From BM707 sp041592975 (lineage in GTDB: Bacteria > Desulfobacterota > Desulfuromonadia > Desulfuromonadales > UBA2294), in the NCBI GenBank assembly GCA_041592975.1, contig JBFHOZ010000002.1, positions 1-33,176 of the forward strand: a stretch of 33,176 nt of DNA, read 5' to 3'. Below the pieces are notes generated by a model. The model ran no database searches. It was given only the letters and a program-made list of their open reading frames with translations, and was not told the DNA's origin. Position 1 is the first letter of the stretch. Each line of letters opens with the position of its first letter. Positions 1 through 7,454 of the stretch are shown piece by piece. The position numbers and the translations under genes are program-made.

Positions 1-620
1 CCGATGTTGACAACCGTGAAGAGGATATCGCCCAGCTCATCACCGATCTCCCCGGCGTCGCCACCGGCAATCGCCTCCTTCAGTTCGTCCATCTCCTCTT
101 CGAGCTTCTGGATGACCTGTCGGTGATTTTCCCAGTCAAAGCCCGCGCCGGCAACCCGGTCGGAAATTTTCTGTGCCAGAAGCAACGCCGGCAGGTTTCC
201 GGGGATGTGGCCGAGCATCGACTTCGGCCGGCTTTTCTTCTCCGTCCGCTTGATCTCCTCCCATTGCCGGTCGAGCGCGGCGAGATCTCTTTCATTGCTG
301 CCGCCGAAAACATGCGGGTGCCGCCTGACGAGTTTCTCGCAGATCGATGCGGCAACGTCGTTGAAGTCGAAGGCACCGCTTTCGCGAAACAGTTCGGACA
401 GGAAAACGATCTGCAGCAACAGGTCGCCCAGCTCACCCCTGACTTCCAGGGGGGCGTCACTCTGCAACGCGGCGAGAACCTCGTAGGTCTCCTCCAGCAG
501 GTAGGGTTTCAGGGTGTCCGGAGTCTGTAGCCGGTCCCACGGGCATCCGTCGGGCGAACGCAAACGGGTCATGATTTCGAGCAGGCGCTCAACCGGGTCG
601 AGCGGGAGTTTTTTCGTCAT
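1..620 (-). CDS. mazG: Nucleoside triphosphate pyrophosphohydrolase MazG (3' end beyond window)
   Basis: MazG hydrolyses (d)NTPs to the monophosphate and pyrophosphate, cleaning nucleotide pools in the cytosol. The reverse strand reads from an ATG at 620 with no stop to the window edge, giving 206 residues that begin MTKKLPLDPVERLLEIM. The family hallmark CPWDRLQTP is followed by the first metal-binding helix pair (EETYE then GELGD). A second copy of the same fold appears near the edge (EEEMDELKEAI then GDELGDILF), which is the tandem MazG domain layout of the roughly 260-residue E. coli enzyme, so about 50 residues are missing. A GAGGA ribosome site lies about 7 bases upstream of the ATG. 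It diverges from the fatty-acid operon. The visible catalytic acidic residues are intact. Identity is secure; only the C-terminus is unseen. Confidence 0.93.
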   Translation of the reverse strand, partial: MTKKLPLDPVERLLEIMTRLRSPDGCPWDRLQTPDTLKPYLLEETYEVLAALQSDAPLEVRGELGDLLLQIVFLSELFRESGAFDFNDVAASICEKLVRRHPHVFGGSNERDLAALDRQWEEIKRTEKKSRPKSMLGHIPGNLPALLLAQKISDRVAGAGFDWENHRQVIQKLEEEMDELKEAIAGGDAGEIGDELGDILFTVVNI

Positions 621-644
621 ATGGTATCCTCGTCATTCGGGACA

Positions 645-658
645 TCGCGTCCTCGCGA
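645..658. repeat. Short inverted repeat in mazG leader
   Basis: TCGCG and CGCGA, separated by TCCT, form a perfect 5-base inverted repeat about 25 bases upstream of the mazG start codon. It could be a small operator or an mRNA hairpin ahead of the ribosome site. At this length in GC-rich DNA chance occurrence is possible. The rest of the 621-770 gap is AT-rich and presumably holds the mazG promoter, but I could not choose a convincing -35/-10 pair on the reverse strand. Confidence 0.3.
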
Positions 659-771
659 CAACTCAGGAAAGAACAGGAATTTTAACGGTTTTCAAAGGAA
701 ATTTTAGCTTGCAAATTCACAATCTTTGGGCTAAAAAAGGTCTTCCGTCACAGCGGGCGGCATAAATGGAT

Positions 772-788
772 TTCGCTTGACAAGCGAA
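772..788. promoter_or_regulatory. Perfect palindrome over the -35 box (candidate operator)
   Basis: TTCGCTTGACAAGCGAA is a perfect inverted repeat with 7-base arms and a 3-base centre. It completely contains the TTGACA -35 element of the downstream promoter. A dimeric repressor bound here would block RNA polymerase. Because the operon behind it makes membrane lipids, a fatty-acid or acyl-ACP/acyl-CoA-responsive TetR-type regulator is a natural candidate, but that is inference. The sequence does not match the FapR or FabR sites I know. Confidence 0.5.
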
Positions 789-804
789 GTCCAGTCTTTA
801 TACT
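777..804 (+). promoter_or_regulatory. Sigma70 promoter of the rpmF-plsX-fab operon
   Basis: A consensus -35 TTGACA (777-782) and a near-consensus -10 TATACT (799-804) are separated by 16 bases. Transcription should start near 811, leaving a leader of only about 20-30 bases before the first gene. This is the strongest-looking promoter in the window and would drive the DUF177 gene, rpmF, plsX and the fab genes. Confidence 0.8.
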
Positions 805-832
805 AGCCGACTTCGATTGCGTCAAGACCGGG

Positions 833-1399
833 TTGCACTTGTTAACAGTTCAATTTGATCAGATAAAGAGCAAGGGTCTGCTCCTCGAGGGCACGATTCC
901 TCCCGATCGTTTTCCGCAGCTTCAGGAGTTGGGCGAAAAGGGCGAACTGCTTTTCCCCGAACCGCTCTCTTACCGTCTGGATGTCAGCAGGATTGCCGAT
1001 ATCGCTGAAATTGACGGCCGTATCGAGGGTGTGGTGGAGCTGGCGTGTGGTCGCTGCCTCGAGCCTTACAGGATGCCGTTCTCGTCGCGATTCGCACTTG
1101 CCTTTACCAGGCAGCTGCCAGTATTTTCCGAAGAGGATGGTGTGGAGGTCGAACTCTCTGCCGATGAACTCGGTCTGATACTTTTTGCGGGGGATGAATT
1201 CTCCCTGGTCGAGCCCCTGCAGGAGCAGGTGCTCATGGCCTTGCCGATACAGCCGCTCTGCCGGAAATCCTGCAAAGGACTTTGCAGCCATTGCGGAGCC
1301 AATCTGAACGATGCTGACTGTTGTTGCGAAGAGCCGGTTTTCGATACCCGGTTCGCGGCGCTGAAAGGCTTCAAGGCCGGAATAGATAACAAGGATTGA
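833..1399 (+). CDS. DUF177 / YceD-family protein upstream of rpmF
   Basis: This 188-residue protein belongs to the YceD/DUF177 family, which is almost always encoded directly before rpmF and has been linked to ribosomal RNA maturation in other organisms; its biochemical role is not settled. Eight or more cysteines are visible: C72 and C75 in a CGRC motif mid-protein, then a C-terminal cluster (C143, C147, C151, C154, C163-C165) that looks metal-binding. The start is a TTG; the frame can open at 833 or at a second TTG at 839. The latter is better spaced from the weak CCGGG at 828-832 and would give MLTVQFDQIKSK. It is the first gene after the promoter at 777-804, and 42 bases separate it from rpmF. 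Confidence 0.85.
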   Translation: MHLLTVQFDQIKSKGLLLEGTIPPDRFPQLQELGEKGELLFPEPLSYRLDVSRIADIAEIDGRIEGVVELACGRCLEPYRMPFSSRFALAFTRQLPVFSEEDGVEVELSADELGLILFAGDEFSLVEPLQEQVLMALPIQPLCRKSCKGLCSHCGANLNDADCCCEEPVFDTRFAALKGFKAGIDNKD

Positions 1400-1441
1400 A
1401 TAATACGCCTCCTCGAGGCTGATACAAGGAGATAAATTCTC

Positions 1442-1621
1442 ATGGCAGTTCCTAAGAAGAAAACGTCCAAGTCAAAGCGCGACATGCGCCGCTCCCACGA
1501 TTCCCTGACACCTGCAGGGATGTCCACCTGTCCGCAGTGCAAGGAGCTCAAGCCGCCGCACCGCGCCTGCCCGAGCTGCGGCACCTACAAGGGAAAAGAA
1601 GTTCTCGGTAACGACGAGTAG
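1442..1621 (+). CDS. rpmF: 50S ribosomal protein L32
   Basis: A 59-residue basic protein starting MAVPKKKTSKSKRDMRRSH, the classic L32 N-terminus. Four cysteines in two CxxC pairs (C30/C33 and C43/C46, CPQC and CPSC) form the zinc-ribbon version of L32. A ribosome site AAGGAG lies at 1427-1432, about 9 bases before the ATG. The gene sits between the YceD-family gene and plsX, the same order as in E. coli, which ties ribosome production to phospholipid synthesis in one transcript. The zinc-binding form (as opposed to a cysteine-free paralogue) means a zinc-independent duplicate could exist elsewhere in the genome; none is in this window. Confidence 0.97.
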   Translation: MAVPKKKTSKSKRDMRRSHDSLTPAGMSTCPQCKELKPPHRACPSCGTYKGKEVLGNDE

Positions 1622-1636
1622 AACCAGGACTTGCCG

Positions 1637-2647
1637 GTGAAACAACTCGCTACAGTAGCCGTCGACGCAATGGGGGGGGATCATGCTCCGGCCGTTGTCG
1701 TCGAGGGTGCCATTGCTGCCGCCAGGCGCTGGGGTATACCGATTATTCTTGTCGGAGACTCGCCTGTGGTGGAGGCCGAATTGTCCCGACACGACCGTAG
1801 CGGCCTCGATATCTCCGTCGTCCACGCCTCGGAAGTGGTCGGTATGCATGATTCGGCCTCCGACGCCGTGCGCAAGAAGAAGGACTCTTCCATCCGGGTC
1901 GCCTTTGAACTGGTCAGGGAGGGGCGGGCCCAGGCCGTCGTCAGCGCCGGAAACTCCGGTGCGACCATGGCCGCCGGGATGTTCGTTCTCAAGCGGATTC
2001 CCGGGATCGACCGACCCGGCCTGGCGACGATTTTCCCGAACCAGATCGATCGCACTCTCATCCTCGATGTCGGCGGGAACGTCGACTGCAAGCCGCTTCA
2101 CCTCGAGCAGTTCGCCCTGATGGGAGATGTCTACGCCCGGCAGCTGATGGGCAAGGAATCTCCCCGGGTCGGTATCCTTTCGAACGGAGAAGAGGAGGGG
2201 AAGGGGAACGATCTTACCCGTGGCGCCCATCGGGCGCTGGCTTCCGCGCCATTTAATTATGTCGGATACGTCGAGGGTCGTGATATATTCAACGGAAGTG
2301 TGGACGTCGTCGTCTGCGACGGATTTGTCGGCAACGTTCTCCTCAAGGTGTCCGAAGGGCTCGCCGACACGATCGGCAAGATGCTGAAAGCGGAGATCAA
2401 AAAAAGTTTTCTCGCCAAGATCGGCTACCTGCTGTCAAAAGGCGCTTTCGACAGGTTCCGGAAGCGGATCGACTATTCCGAGTACGGCGGGGCGCCGTTG
2501 CTCGGAATTCAGGGAACCGGCATGATCTGCCACGGCGGCTCGAACCCCAAGGCGATCATGAATGCCATCCGCATGGCAGACGAGGCGGTGCAGCAGGGCG
2601 TCAGTGAAAAGCTGGCTGCCATTCTGTGCGCGGCCGAAGGTTCTTAG
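1637..2647 (+). CDS. plsX: Phosphate acyltransferase PlsX
   Basis: PlsX converts acyl-ACP and phosphate to acyl-phosphate, the donor for PlsY, at the start of phospholipid synthesis; it is a peripheral membrane enzyme. The 336-residue product matches family length and shows the N-terminal VAVDAMGGDHAP motif (residues 7-18), GNSGATMAAG near residue 100, and SNGEEEGKGN. I chose the GTG at 1637 because CCAGGA lies 7 bases upstream and it gives the usual short N-terminus; an in-frame TTG at 1631 is worse placed. The conserved MGGD motif is encoded through a run of eight Gs (1672-1679). It lies 15 bases after rpmF and 17 before fabH. Confidence 0.96.
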   Translation: MKQLATVAVDAMGGDHAPAVVVEGAIAAARRWGIPIILVGDSPVVEAELSRHDRSGLDISVVHASEVVGMHDSASDAVRKKKDSSIRVAFELVREGRAQAVVSAGNSGATMAAGMFVLKRIPGIDRPGLATIFPNQIDRTLILDVGGNVDCKPLHLEQFALMGDVYARQLMGKESPRVGILSNGEEEGKGNDLTRGAHRALASAPFNYVGYVEGRDIFNGSVDVVVCDGFVGNVLLKVSEGLADTIGKMLKAEIKKSFLAKIGYLLSKGAFDRFRKRIDYSEYGGAPLLGIQGTGMICHGGSNPKAIMNAIRMADEAVQQGVSEKLAAILCAAEGS

Positions 2648-2664
2648 CAGACAGGAGAGTTGTT

Positions 2665-3645
2665 TTGAAAAGAGCACGTATCATCGGAACCGGTTCGTAC
2701 GTCCCGGAAAGGGTCATGACCAATCACGATTTCGAGAAGTACCTCGATACCAGTGATGAATGGATCGTCGCCCGGACCGGCATCCGTGAACGCCATATCG
2801 CCGCCGACGGCGAATTCACCTCGGACATGGCCGTAAACGCCGCCAAAAAGGCGCTTGAAATGGCCAATGTCTCCGCCGCCGACCTCGACCTGATCGTTGT
2901 CGGCACGATTACCGGCGACTACCCCTGGCCGGCGACGGCCTGTATCGTCCAGAACAAGCTCGGCGCCGGGCAGTGCGGCGCCTACGACCTTTCCGCCGCC
3001 TGCAGCGGATTCATCTATGCCCTCAACAACGCCGTCGCCCAGATCGAGACCGGAACCATCAGGCGCGCGCTGGTGATCGGTGCGGAAACCCTTTCGCGCA
3101 TCGTCGACTACCAGGACCGCAACACCTGCCTGCTCTTCGGTGACGGTGCCGGTGCCGTCGTCCTGGAAGGGGTCGAGGGGGACCGTGGGGTCCTGTCGAC
3201 CCATCTGCACGCCGACGGTTCCTATCTCGAGCTGCTCTATCAGCCCGGTTTCGGCACCGCCATGACGCCGACCGAGGCGATCGTTCGCGATCGCGGCTAT
3301 TTCCTGAAAATGCAGGGGAACGAAGTCTTCAAGGTCGCGGTCAAGATGCTCGCCGAGGTCGCGCAGGAGGCGCTTGACGCCAACGGCCTGTCGGTTGACG
3401 ATGTCGACCTGCTGATTCCCCATCAGGCCAACATCAGGATCCTTGAGGCGACCGCCAAGCGGATGAAGCTTCCCGACGAGAAGGTCTATATCAACGTCGA
3501 CCGTTTCGGCAATACCTCCGCGGCGACCATCCCGATTGCCCTGGACGAGGCGAACAGGGGTGGTCGGCTCAACGAGAACGATATCATCGTCCTGAATGCC
3601 TTCGGTGGCGGTTTCACCTGGGCATCGGCTTGCCTGCGCTGGTAA
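2665..3645 (+). CDS. fabH: Beta-ketoacyl-ACP synthase III
   Basis: FabH condenses acetyl-CoA (or another short acyl-CoA) with malonyl-ACP, the first elongation step of type II fatty-acid synthesis. The 326-residue product carries the thiolase-fold triad: C113 in SAACSG, H253 in IPHQAN and N283 in FGNTSA. The start is a TTG at 2665, supported by an AGGAG site 7 bases upstream (2653-2657) and by the family-typical opening KRARIIGTGSYVPERVMTN. The reading frame is open further upstream into plsX, but that extension has no ribosome site. It lies 17 bases after plsX and 13 before fabD in one operon. The absence of an ATG may lower initiation relative to its neighbours. Confidence 0.97.
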   Translation: MKRARIIGTGSYVPERVMTNHDFEKYLDTSDEWIVARTGIRERHIAADGEFTSDMAVNAAKKALEMANVSAADLDLIVVGTITGDYPWPATACIVQNKLGAGQCGAYDLSAACSGFIYALNNAVAQIETGTIRRALVIGAETLSRIVDYQDRNTCLLFGDGAGAVVLEGVEGDRGVLSTHLHADGSYLELLYQPGFGTAMTPTEAIVRDRGYFLKMQGNEVFKVAVKMLAEVAQEALDANGLSVDDVDLLIPHQANIRILEATAKRMKLPDEKVYINVDRFGNTSAATIPIALDEANRGGRLNENDIIVLNAFGGGFTWASACLRW

Positions 3646-3658
3646 GGAGTTGCAAAAG

Positions 3659-4582
3659 ATGATCGCTTTCGTATTTCCCGGACAGGGTTCGCAGCATGCC
3701 GGCATGGGCAAGGAACTGTGCGACAACTTCACGTCGGCCAGGGAGGTGTTCGAGGAGGCCAACGACGCCCTCGGTTTCGACCTGGCGGCGCTCTGCTTCG
3801 ACGGTCCCGACGAGGACCTGAAGCTGACGACCAATACCCAGCCGGCGATCCTGACGACGAGCATTGCCGCTCTCAGGGTCGTCGAGCAGGAGACCGGCCT
3901 GAAGCCAGACTTCGCCGCCGGCCATTCCCTCGGCGAGTATTCGGCCCTGGTCTGTGCCGGCGCCATGCAGTTCGCGGACGCTGTCCGGACGGTCCGTCAG
4001 CGCGGCGCCTTCATGCAGGAAGCCGTGCCGGTCGGCGTCGGCTCCATGGCCGCGATCATCGGCCTGGAAGCCGACCTTCTTGAAGCTGTCTGCTCCGAAG
4101 CCGCTGCTGGCGAGGTCGTCTCCCCGGCCAACTTCAACAGCCCGGGCCAGGTTGTCATTGCCGGTCACGCATCCGCGGTCGACCGCGCCATCGAACTGGC
4201 CAAACAGAAGGGGGCCAAGCGCGCCCTGCCGCTGCCGGTCAGCGCGCCGTTCCATTGTTCGCTGATGGAACCCGCCGGCGTCAGGCTCGCCGACGTGCTG
4301 GGCGACGTTGCCGTCGCCCCGTTCCGGGTGCCGGTCGTCACCAACGTCGAGGCGCTGCCGAACAGCGACCCGGCGCGGGTCAAGGAGCTGCTGGTCGCCC
4401 AGGTGAGCGCCCCGGTCCGCTGGGACGCATCGGTCGCCAGGATGGTCGCCGACGGCGTGCACCGTTTTGTCGAGATCGGCCCGGGCAAGGTGCTCTCCGG
4501 TCTGGTCAAGCGTATCGAGAAGTCGGTCGAGGCCGTCAATGTTGAAGATTGCGCTTCTCTCGATAAACTGTCAAATTGTTGA
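3659..4582 (+). CDS. fabD: Malonyl-CoA:ACP transacylase
   Basis: FabD loads malonyl groups from malonyl-CoA onto acyl carrier protein, supplying the elongation substrate. The 307-residue product opens MIAFVFPGQGSQHAGMG, the standard N-terminal motif, and has the nucleophile S90 in GHSLGEYSA and catalytic H199 in SAPFHCSLM. The ATG at 3659 has AAGGAG at 3644-3649, overlapping the fabH stop codon, so translation is probably coupled to fabH. The frame is open upstream inside fabH but without family similarity. It is followed after 15 bases by fabG. Confidence 0.97.
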   Translation: MIAFVFPGQGSQHAGMGKELCDNFTSAREVFEEANDALGFDLAALCFDGPDEDLKLTTNTQPAILTTSIAALRVVEQETGLKPDFAAGHSLGEYSALVCAGAMQFADAVRTVRQRGAFMQEAVPVGVGSMAAIIGLEADLLEAVCSEAAAGEVVSPANFNSPGQVVIAGHASAVDRAIELAKQKGAKRALPLPVSAPFHCSLMEPAGVRLADVLGDVAVAPFRVPVVTNVEALPNSDPARVKELLVAQVSAPVRWDASVARMVADGVHRFVEIGPGKVLSGLVKRIEKSVEAVNVEDCASLDKLSNC

Positions 4583-4597
4583 TTGCTTGAGGTGAGT

Positions 4598-5335
4598 ATG
4601 CTGAATGATCAGGTGGCAGTCGTAACCGGGGCGTCGCGCGGTATCGGTCGGTGCATTGCATTGAGCCTGTCGCGGAGCGGTGCCAGGCTTGTCGTCTCGG
4701 CGCGCAACGAGAAGGCCCTGGCCGAACTGGTCGAGGAAATCAGGTCCGGTGGCGGCGAGGCCGTCGCTGTCGCCGCCGACGTCGCCAGCGGCGACGACGC
4801 GGACAGACTGGTCGCGACAGCGACCGAGGCTTACGGGCGTCTCGACATCCTGGTGAACAACGCCGGCATTACCCGGGACGGTCTTTTGCTGCGCATGAAG
4901 GATGAGGACTGGGATGCCGTTCTCGAAACCAACCTCAAGGGGGCATTTCTCTGCACCCGGGCGGCGGCCAGGGTGATGTCCAAGCAGCGCTACGGCCGGA
5001 TCATCAACATCTCGTCGGTCGTCGGCGAAATGGGCAACCCGGGGCAGGCCAACTACTGCGCCAGCAAGGCCGGCCTGATCGGCCTGACCAAGTCGAATGC
5101 GCTCGAACTGGCGCGCCGGAACGTCACGGTGAATGCGATCACGCCCGGGTTCATCGTCACCGACATGACCGAAGAATTGAACGACAAGACCAAGGAAGAG
5201 TTGACGTCCAGGATCCCCCTGGGAAGACTGGGGGAGGCGGAAGATGTCGCGCAGGCAGTTCTGTTCCTGGCATCGGCGGGGGCAGGGTATATTACCGGCC
5301 AGTCCCTCGGTGTCAACGGCGGAATGTATATGTAG
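4598..5335 (+). CDS. fabG: 3-oxoacyl-ACP reductase
   Basis: FabG reduces beta-ketoacyl-ACP to beta-hydroxyacyl-ACP with NADPH. The 245-residue short-chain dehydrogenase has the nucleotide motif TGASRGIG (residues 10-17), the NNAG motif, and the catalytic set S140, Y153 and K157 (NYCASK). The ATG at 4598 is preceded by GAGG with 5-base spacing; a TTG at 4583 in frame is overlapped by that site and is less likely. The C-terminus ends in the usual GQSLGVNGGMYM. It lies between fabD and acpP, the same order as in the E. coli fab cluster. Confidence 0.97.
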   Translation: MLNDQVAVVTGASRGIGRCIALSLSRSGARLVVSARNEKALAELVEEIRSGGGEAVAVAADVASGDDADRLVATATEAYGRLDILVNNAGITRDGLLLRMKDEDWDAVLETNLKGAFLCTRAAARVMSKQRYGRIINISSVVGEMGNPGQANYCASKAGLIGLTKSNALELARRNVTVNAITPGFIVTDMTEELNDKTKEELTSRIPLGRLGEAEDVAQAVLFLASAGAGYITGQSLGVNGGMYM

Positions 5336-5374
5336 GATTAAATAGCTGCAGACCACACGTACAAGGAGGAAAAA

Positions 5375-5605
5375 ATGTCAATTGAAGAAAAAGTCAAGCA
5401 GATCGTTGTAGAGCAACTTGGTGTAGACGAAGATCAGGTAACCGAAGATGCCGCCTTCATGGATGATCTCGGTGCCGACTCCCTTGACACCGTCGAACTG
5501 GTTATGGCCCTCGAGGAGGAATTCGACATCGAAATTTCCGACGAGGACGCCGAGAAGATCCAGACTGTCAAGGATGCTGTCAACTACATCAAGGACAACT
5601 CCTGA
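5375..5605 (+). CDS. acpP: Acyl carrier protein
   Basis: A 76-residue acidic protein that carries the growing acyl chain on a 4'-phosphopantetheine arm. The attachment site is S36 in GADSLDTVELVMALE, exactly the family motif. The ribosome site AAGGAGGA (5362-5369) is near-perfect, with 5 bases to the ATG, in keeping with the very high expression expected of ACP. Codons here follow the high-GC neighbours. A strong hairpin follows 8 bases after the stop and separates acpP from fabF. Confidence 0.98.
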   Translation: MSIEEKVKQIVVEQLGVDEDQVTEDAAFMDDLGADSLDTVELVMALEEEFDIEISDEDAEKIQTVKDAVNYIKDNS

Positions 5606-5612
5606 TAGATCA

Positions 5613-5640
5613 AGGGGAGGAGAGTTTTTTCTCCTCCCCT
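5613..5640 (+). terminator. Strong acpP-fabF intergenic hairpin lacking a U-tail
   Basis: AGGGGAGGAG (5613-5622) pairs perfectly with CTCCTCCCCT (5631-5640); one more A-T pair extends it to 11 base pairs. The loop contains a run of six T. No T-run follows the stem, so it does not look like a standard intrinsic terminator. It may instead protect the 3' end of acpP mRNA, mark a processing site, or cause partial termination, so that acpP is made in excess over fabF. Confidence 0.6.
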
Positions 5641-5707
5641 GCTCATCAGCCGGACCGGGGTCATTGCCGGTTCGTGGTCCGGGTTCTCGTGGAGGTAAAT
5701 TGTCGTA

Positions 5708-6940
5708 ATGCGTAGAGTCGTCGTTACAGGTGTTGGCGCCGTGTCGCCGCTTGGCACAGGCACGGAGAAGAACTGGGATGCCCTGATGAAGGGGCAGTCG
5801 GGCATCGCTCCGATCACCCGCTACGATGCGAGCGGGCTGCCGACGCAGATTGCTGCCGAGGTCAAGGACTTCAACGCCGATGATTTCATCGATAAAAAAG
5901 AACAGAAGAAGATGGACCTCTTCATCCAGTATGCATTGGCCGCTTCCGAAATGGCGATGCAGGACTCCGGCTTCGAGGTCACCGAGGAGAACGCCGAACG
6001 CGTCGGTGTCCTCGTCGGCTCCGGACTCGGCGGGCTGCCGACCATGGAGCATTACCACAACGTCATGCAGGAGAAGGGATACAAGCGGATCACGCCGTTC
6101 TTCATTCCGATGCTGATCATCAACCTGGCGCCGGGGCAGATCTCGATCCGTTTCGGTGCCAAGGGGCCCAACCTCTCTTCCGTATCGGCCTGTGCGACCG
6201 GAACCAATTCGATCGGCGACGCCTATCACATGATCGCCCGCGGCGACGCCGATGTCATGATTGCCGGCGGCACCGAATCGACGATCACCCCCCTGGCGAT
6301 GTCCGGTTTCAACGTCATGAAGGCGCTGTCGACCCGCAATGACGACCCGGCCGGCGCCAGCCGACCGTTCGACAAGGGGCGCGACGGCTTCGTCATGGGC
6401 GAAGGCGCCGGTATCGTTATCCTCGAGGAGATGGAGTCCGCCAAGAAGCGCGGCGCCAAGATCTACGCCGAGGTCGGCGGCTACGGACTGACGTCCGACG
6501 CCTATCACCTGACCGCACCGGCACCGGAAGGCGAGGGCGCGGCCCGCTGCATGAAGATGGCGCTGCGGACCGCCGGCGTCAATCCGGAGCAGGTCGGCTA
6601 CATCAATGCCCACGGCACCTCGACGCCGTACAACGACATGTACGAAACCATGGCGATCAAGTCGGTCTTCGGCGATCACGCCTACAAACTCAAGGTCAGC
6701 TCGACCAAGAGCATGACCGGGCACGGGCTGGGCGCCGCCGGCGGCATCGAGGCCGTCTATACGCTTCTGGCGATGGATCGCGGCGTGCTGCCGCCGACCA
6801 TCAACTACCAGGATCCGGATCCCGACTGCGATCTCGATTACGTTCCGAACAACCCGGTTGATGCCGATGTCGATGTCGCCATTTCCAACTCTCTCGGCTT
6901 TGGCGGGACCAACGCGACGATTCTTTTCCGGAAGGTCTGA
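5708..6940 (+). CDS. fabF: Beta-ketoacyl-ACP synthase II
   Basis: FabF elongates acyl-ACP with malonyl-ACP and in many bacteria helps set unsaturated and temperature-adjusted chain composition. The 410-residue product opens MRRVVVTGVGAVSPLG and shows the Cys-His-His triad: C162 in SACATGTN, H302 in NAHGTSTPYND and H339 in MTGHGLGAAGG. The ATG at 5708 has GGAGGT at 5691-5696, a rather long 11-base spacing. A 102-base gap with a stable hairpin separates it from acpP. The stop is one base from the rpiB start, so the operon continues. Confidence 0.97.
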   Translation: MRRVVVTGVGAVSPLGTGTEKNWDALMKGQSGIAPITRYDASGLPTQIAAEVKDFNADDFIDKKEQKKMDLFIQYALAASEMAMQDSGFEVTEENAERVGVLVGSGLGGLPTMEHYHNVMQEKGYKRITPFFIPMLIINLAPGQISIRFGAKGPNLSSVSACATGTNSIGDAYHMIARGDADVMIAGGTESTITPLAMSGFNVMKALSTRNDDPAGASRPFDKGRDGFVMGEGAGIVILEEMESAKKRGAKIYAEVGGYGLTSDAYHLTAPAPEGEGAARCMKMALRTAGVNPEQVGYINAHGTSTPYNDMYETMAIKSVFGDHAYKLKVSSTKSMTGHGLGAAGGIEAVYTLLAMDRGVLPPTINYQDPDPDCDLDYVPNNPVDADVDVAISNSLGFGGTNATILFRKV

Positions 6941-6941
6941 C

Positions 6942-7406
6942 GTGGAGGGGAAATTCGTTATTGCCAGCGATCACGGCGGCCTCGAACTCAAGGAGGCGAT
7001 TGCCGGTTACCTCAGGGAGGTCGGGGTCGACATCGACGACCTCGGCACGATGAGCGACGACTCGGTCGACTACCCCGATTTCGGCATCAAGGTCGCTCGG
7101 GCCGTATCGACCGGCGAGGCGGACAAGGGGGTGCTGATCTGCGGTACCGGTATCGGCATGTCGATCGTCGCCAACAAGTTCCCGGGCATTCGCGCGGCGC
7201 TGATTACCGACGAGTTCACCGCCAGGATGTCCAAGGAACACAACAACGCCAACATCATCGTCATGGGCGGACGGGTCCTGTCCCCCGAGCAGGCGCGCAA
7301 GATGGTGCAGGTCTGGCTCGAGACCGCTTATGAGGGAGGACGCCACCAGCGGCGGCTCGACAAGATCGCCAACCTTGAAGACGATATCCGCTCAGGCGGA
7401 GTGTAG
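6942..7406 (+). CDS. rpiB: Ribose 5-phosphate isomerase B
   Basis: RpiB interconverts ribose 5-phosphate and ribulose 5-phosphate; ribulose 5-phosphate is also a substrate of RibBA, encoded about 4 kb downstream. The 154-residue product begins at a GTG one base after the fabF stop, with GGAAGG 6 bases upstream, and reads MEGKFVIASDHGG. Catalytic residues expected for RpiB are visible: H11 in SDHGG, C67 in CGTGIGMSIVANK and H100 in EHNNAN. The frame is open upstream within fabF, but nothing there resembles the family. A hairpin with a T-rich tail follows 12 bases after the stop. Confidence 0.95.
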   Translation: MEGKFVIASDHGGLELKEAIAGYLREVGVDIDDLGTMSDDSVDYPDFGIKVARAVSTGEADKGVLICGTGIGMSIVANKFPGIRAALITDEFTARMSKEHNNANIIVMGGRVLSPEQARKMVQVWLETAYEGGRHQRRLDKIANLEDDIRSGGV

Positions 7407-7418
7407 ATATCAACATTG

Positions 7419-7448
7419 AAGGCAGGCCTGGTTCCTGCCTTTTATTTA
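7419..7448 (+). terminator. Intrinsic terminator/attenuator between rpiB and glyA
   Basis: AAGGCAGG (7419-7426) and CCTGCCTT (7434-7441) form an 8-base-pair stem with a 7-base loop, followed by TTATTTA. It ends about 30 bases before the glyA start codon, leaving little space for a separate promoter, so partial read-through is likely. Confidence 0.7.
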
Positions 7449-7454
7449 CGTAAA
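7445..7454. promoter_or_regulatory. Perfect 10-base palindrome upstream of glyA
   Basis: TTTACGTAAA is its own reverse complement and sits directly after the rpiB terminator tail and 23 bases before the glyA ATG. It could be an operator for a dimeric regulator. A 10-base palindrome can arise by chance, so this is a weak call. Confidence 0.3.

Noticed and set aside
2644..3966. Reverse-strand open frame of 440 codons opposite fabH and fabD
   Set aside because: No recognisable motif, and both forward genes have complete active sites; other long reverse frames (e.g. 7472-9181, 22356-24023, 29541-30998) were rejected for the same reason.
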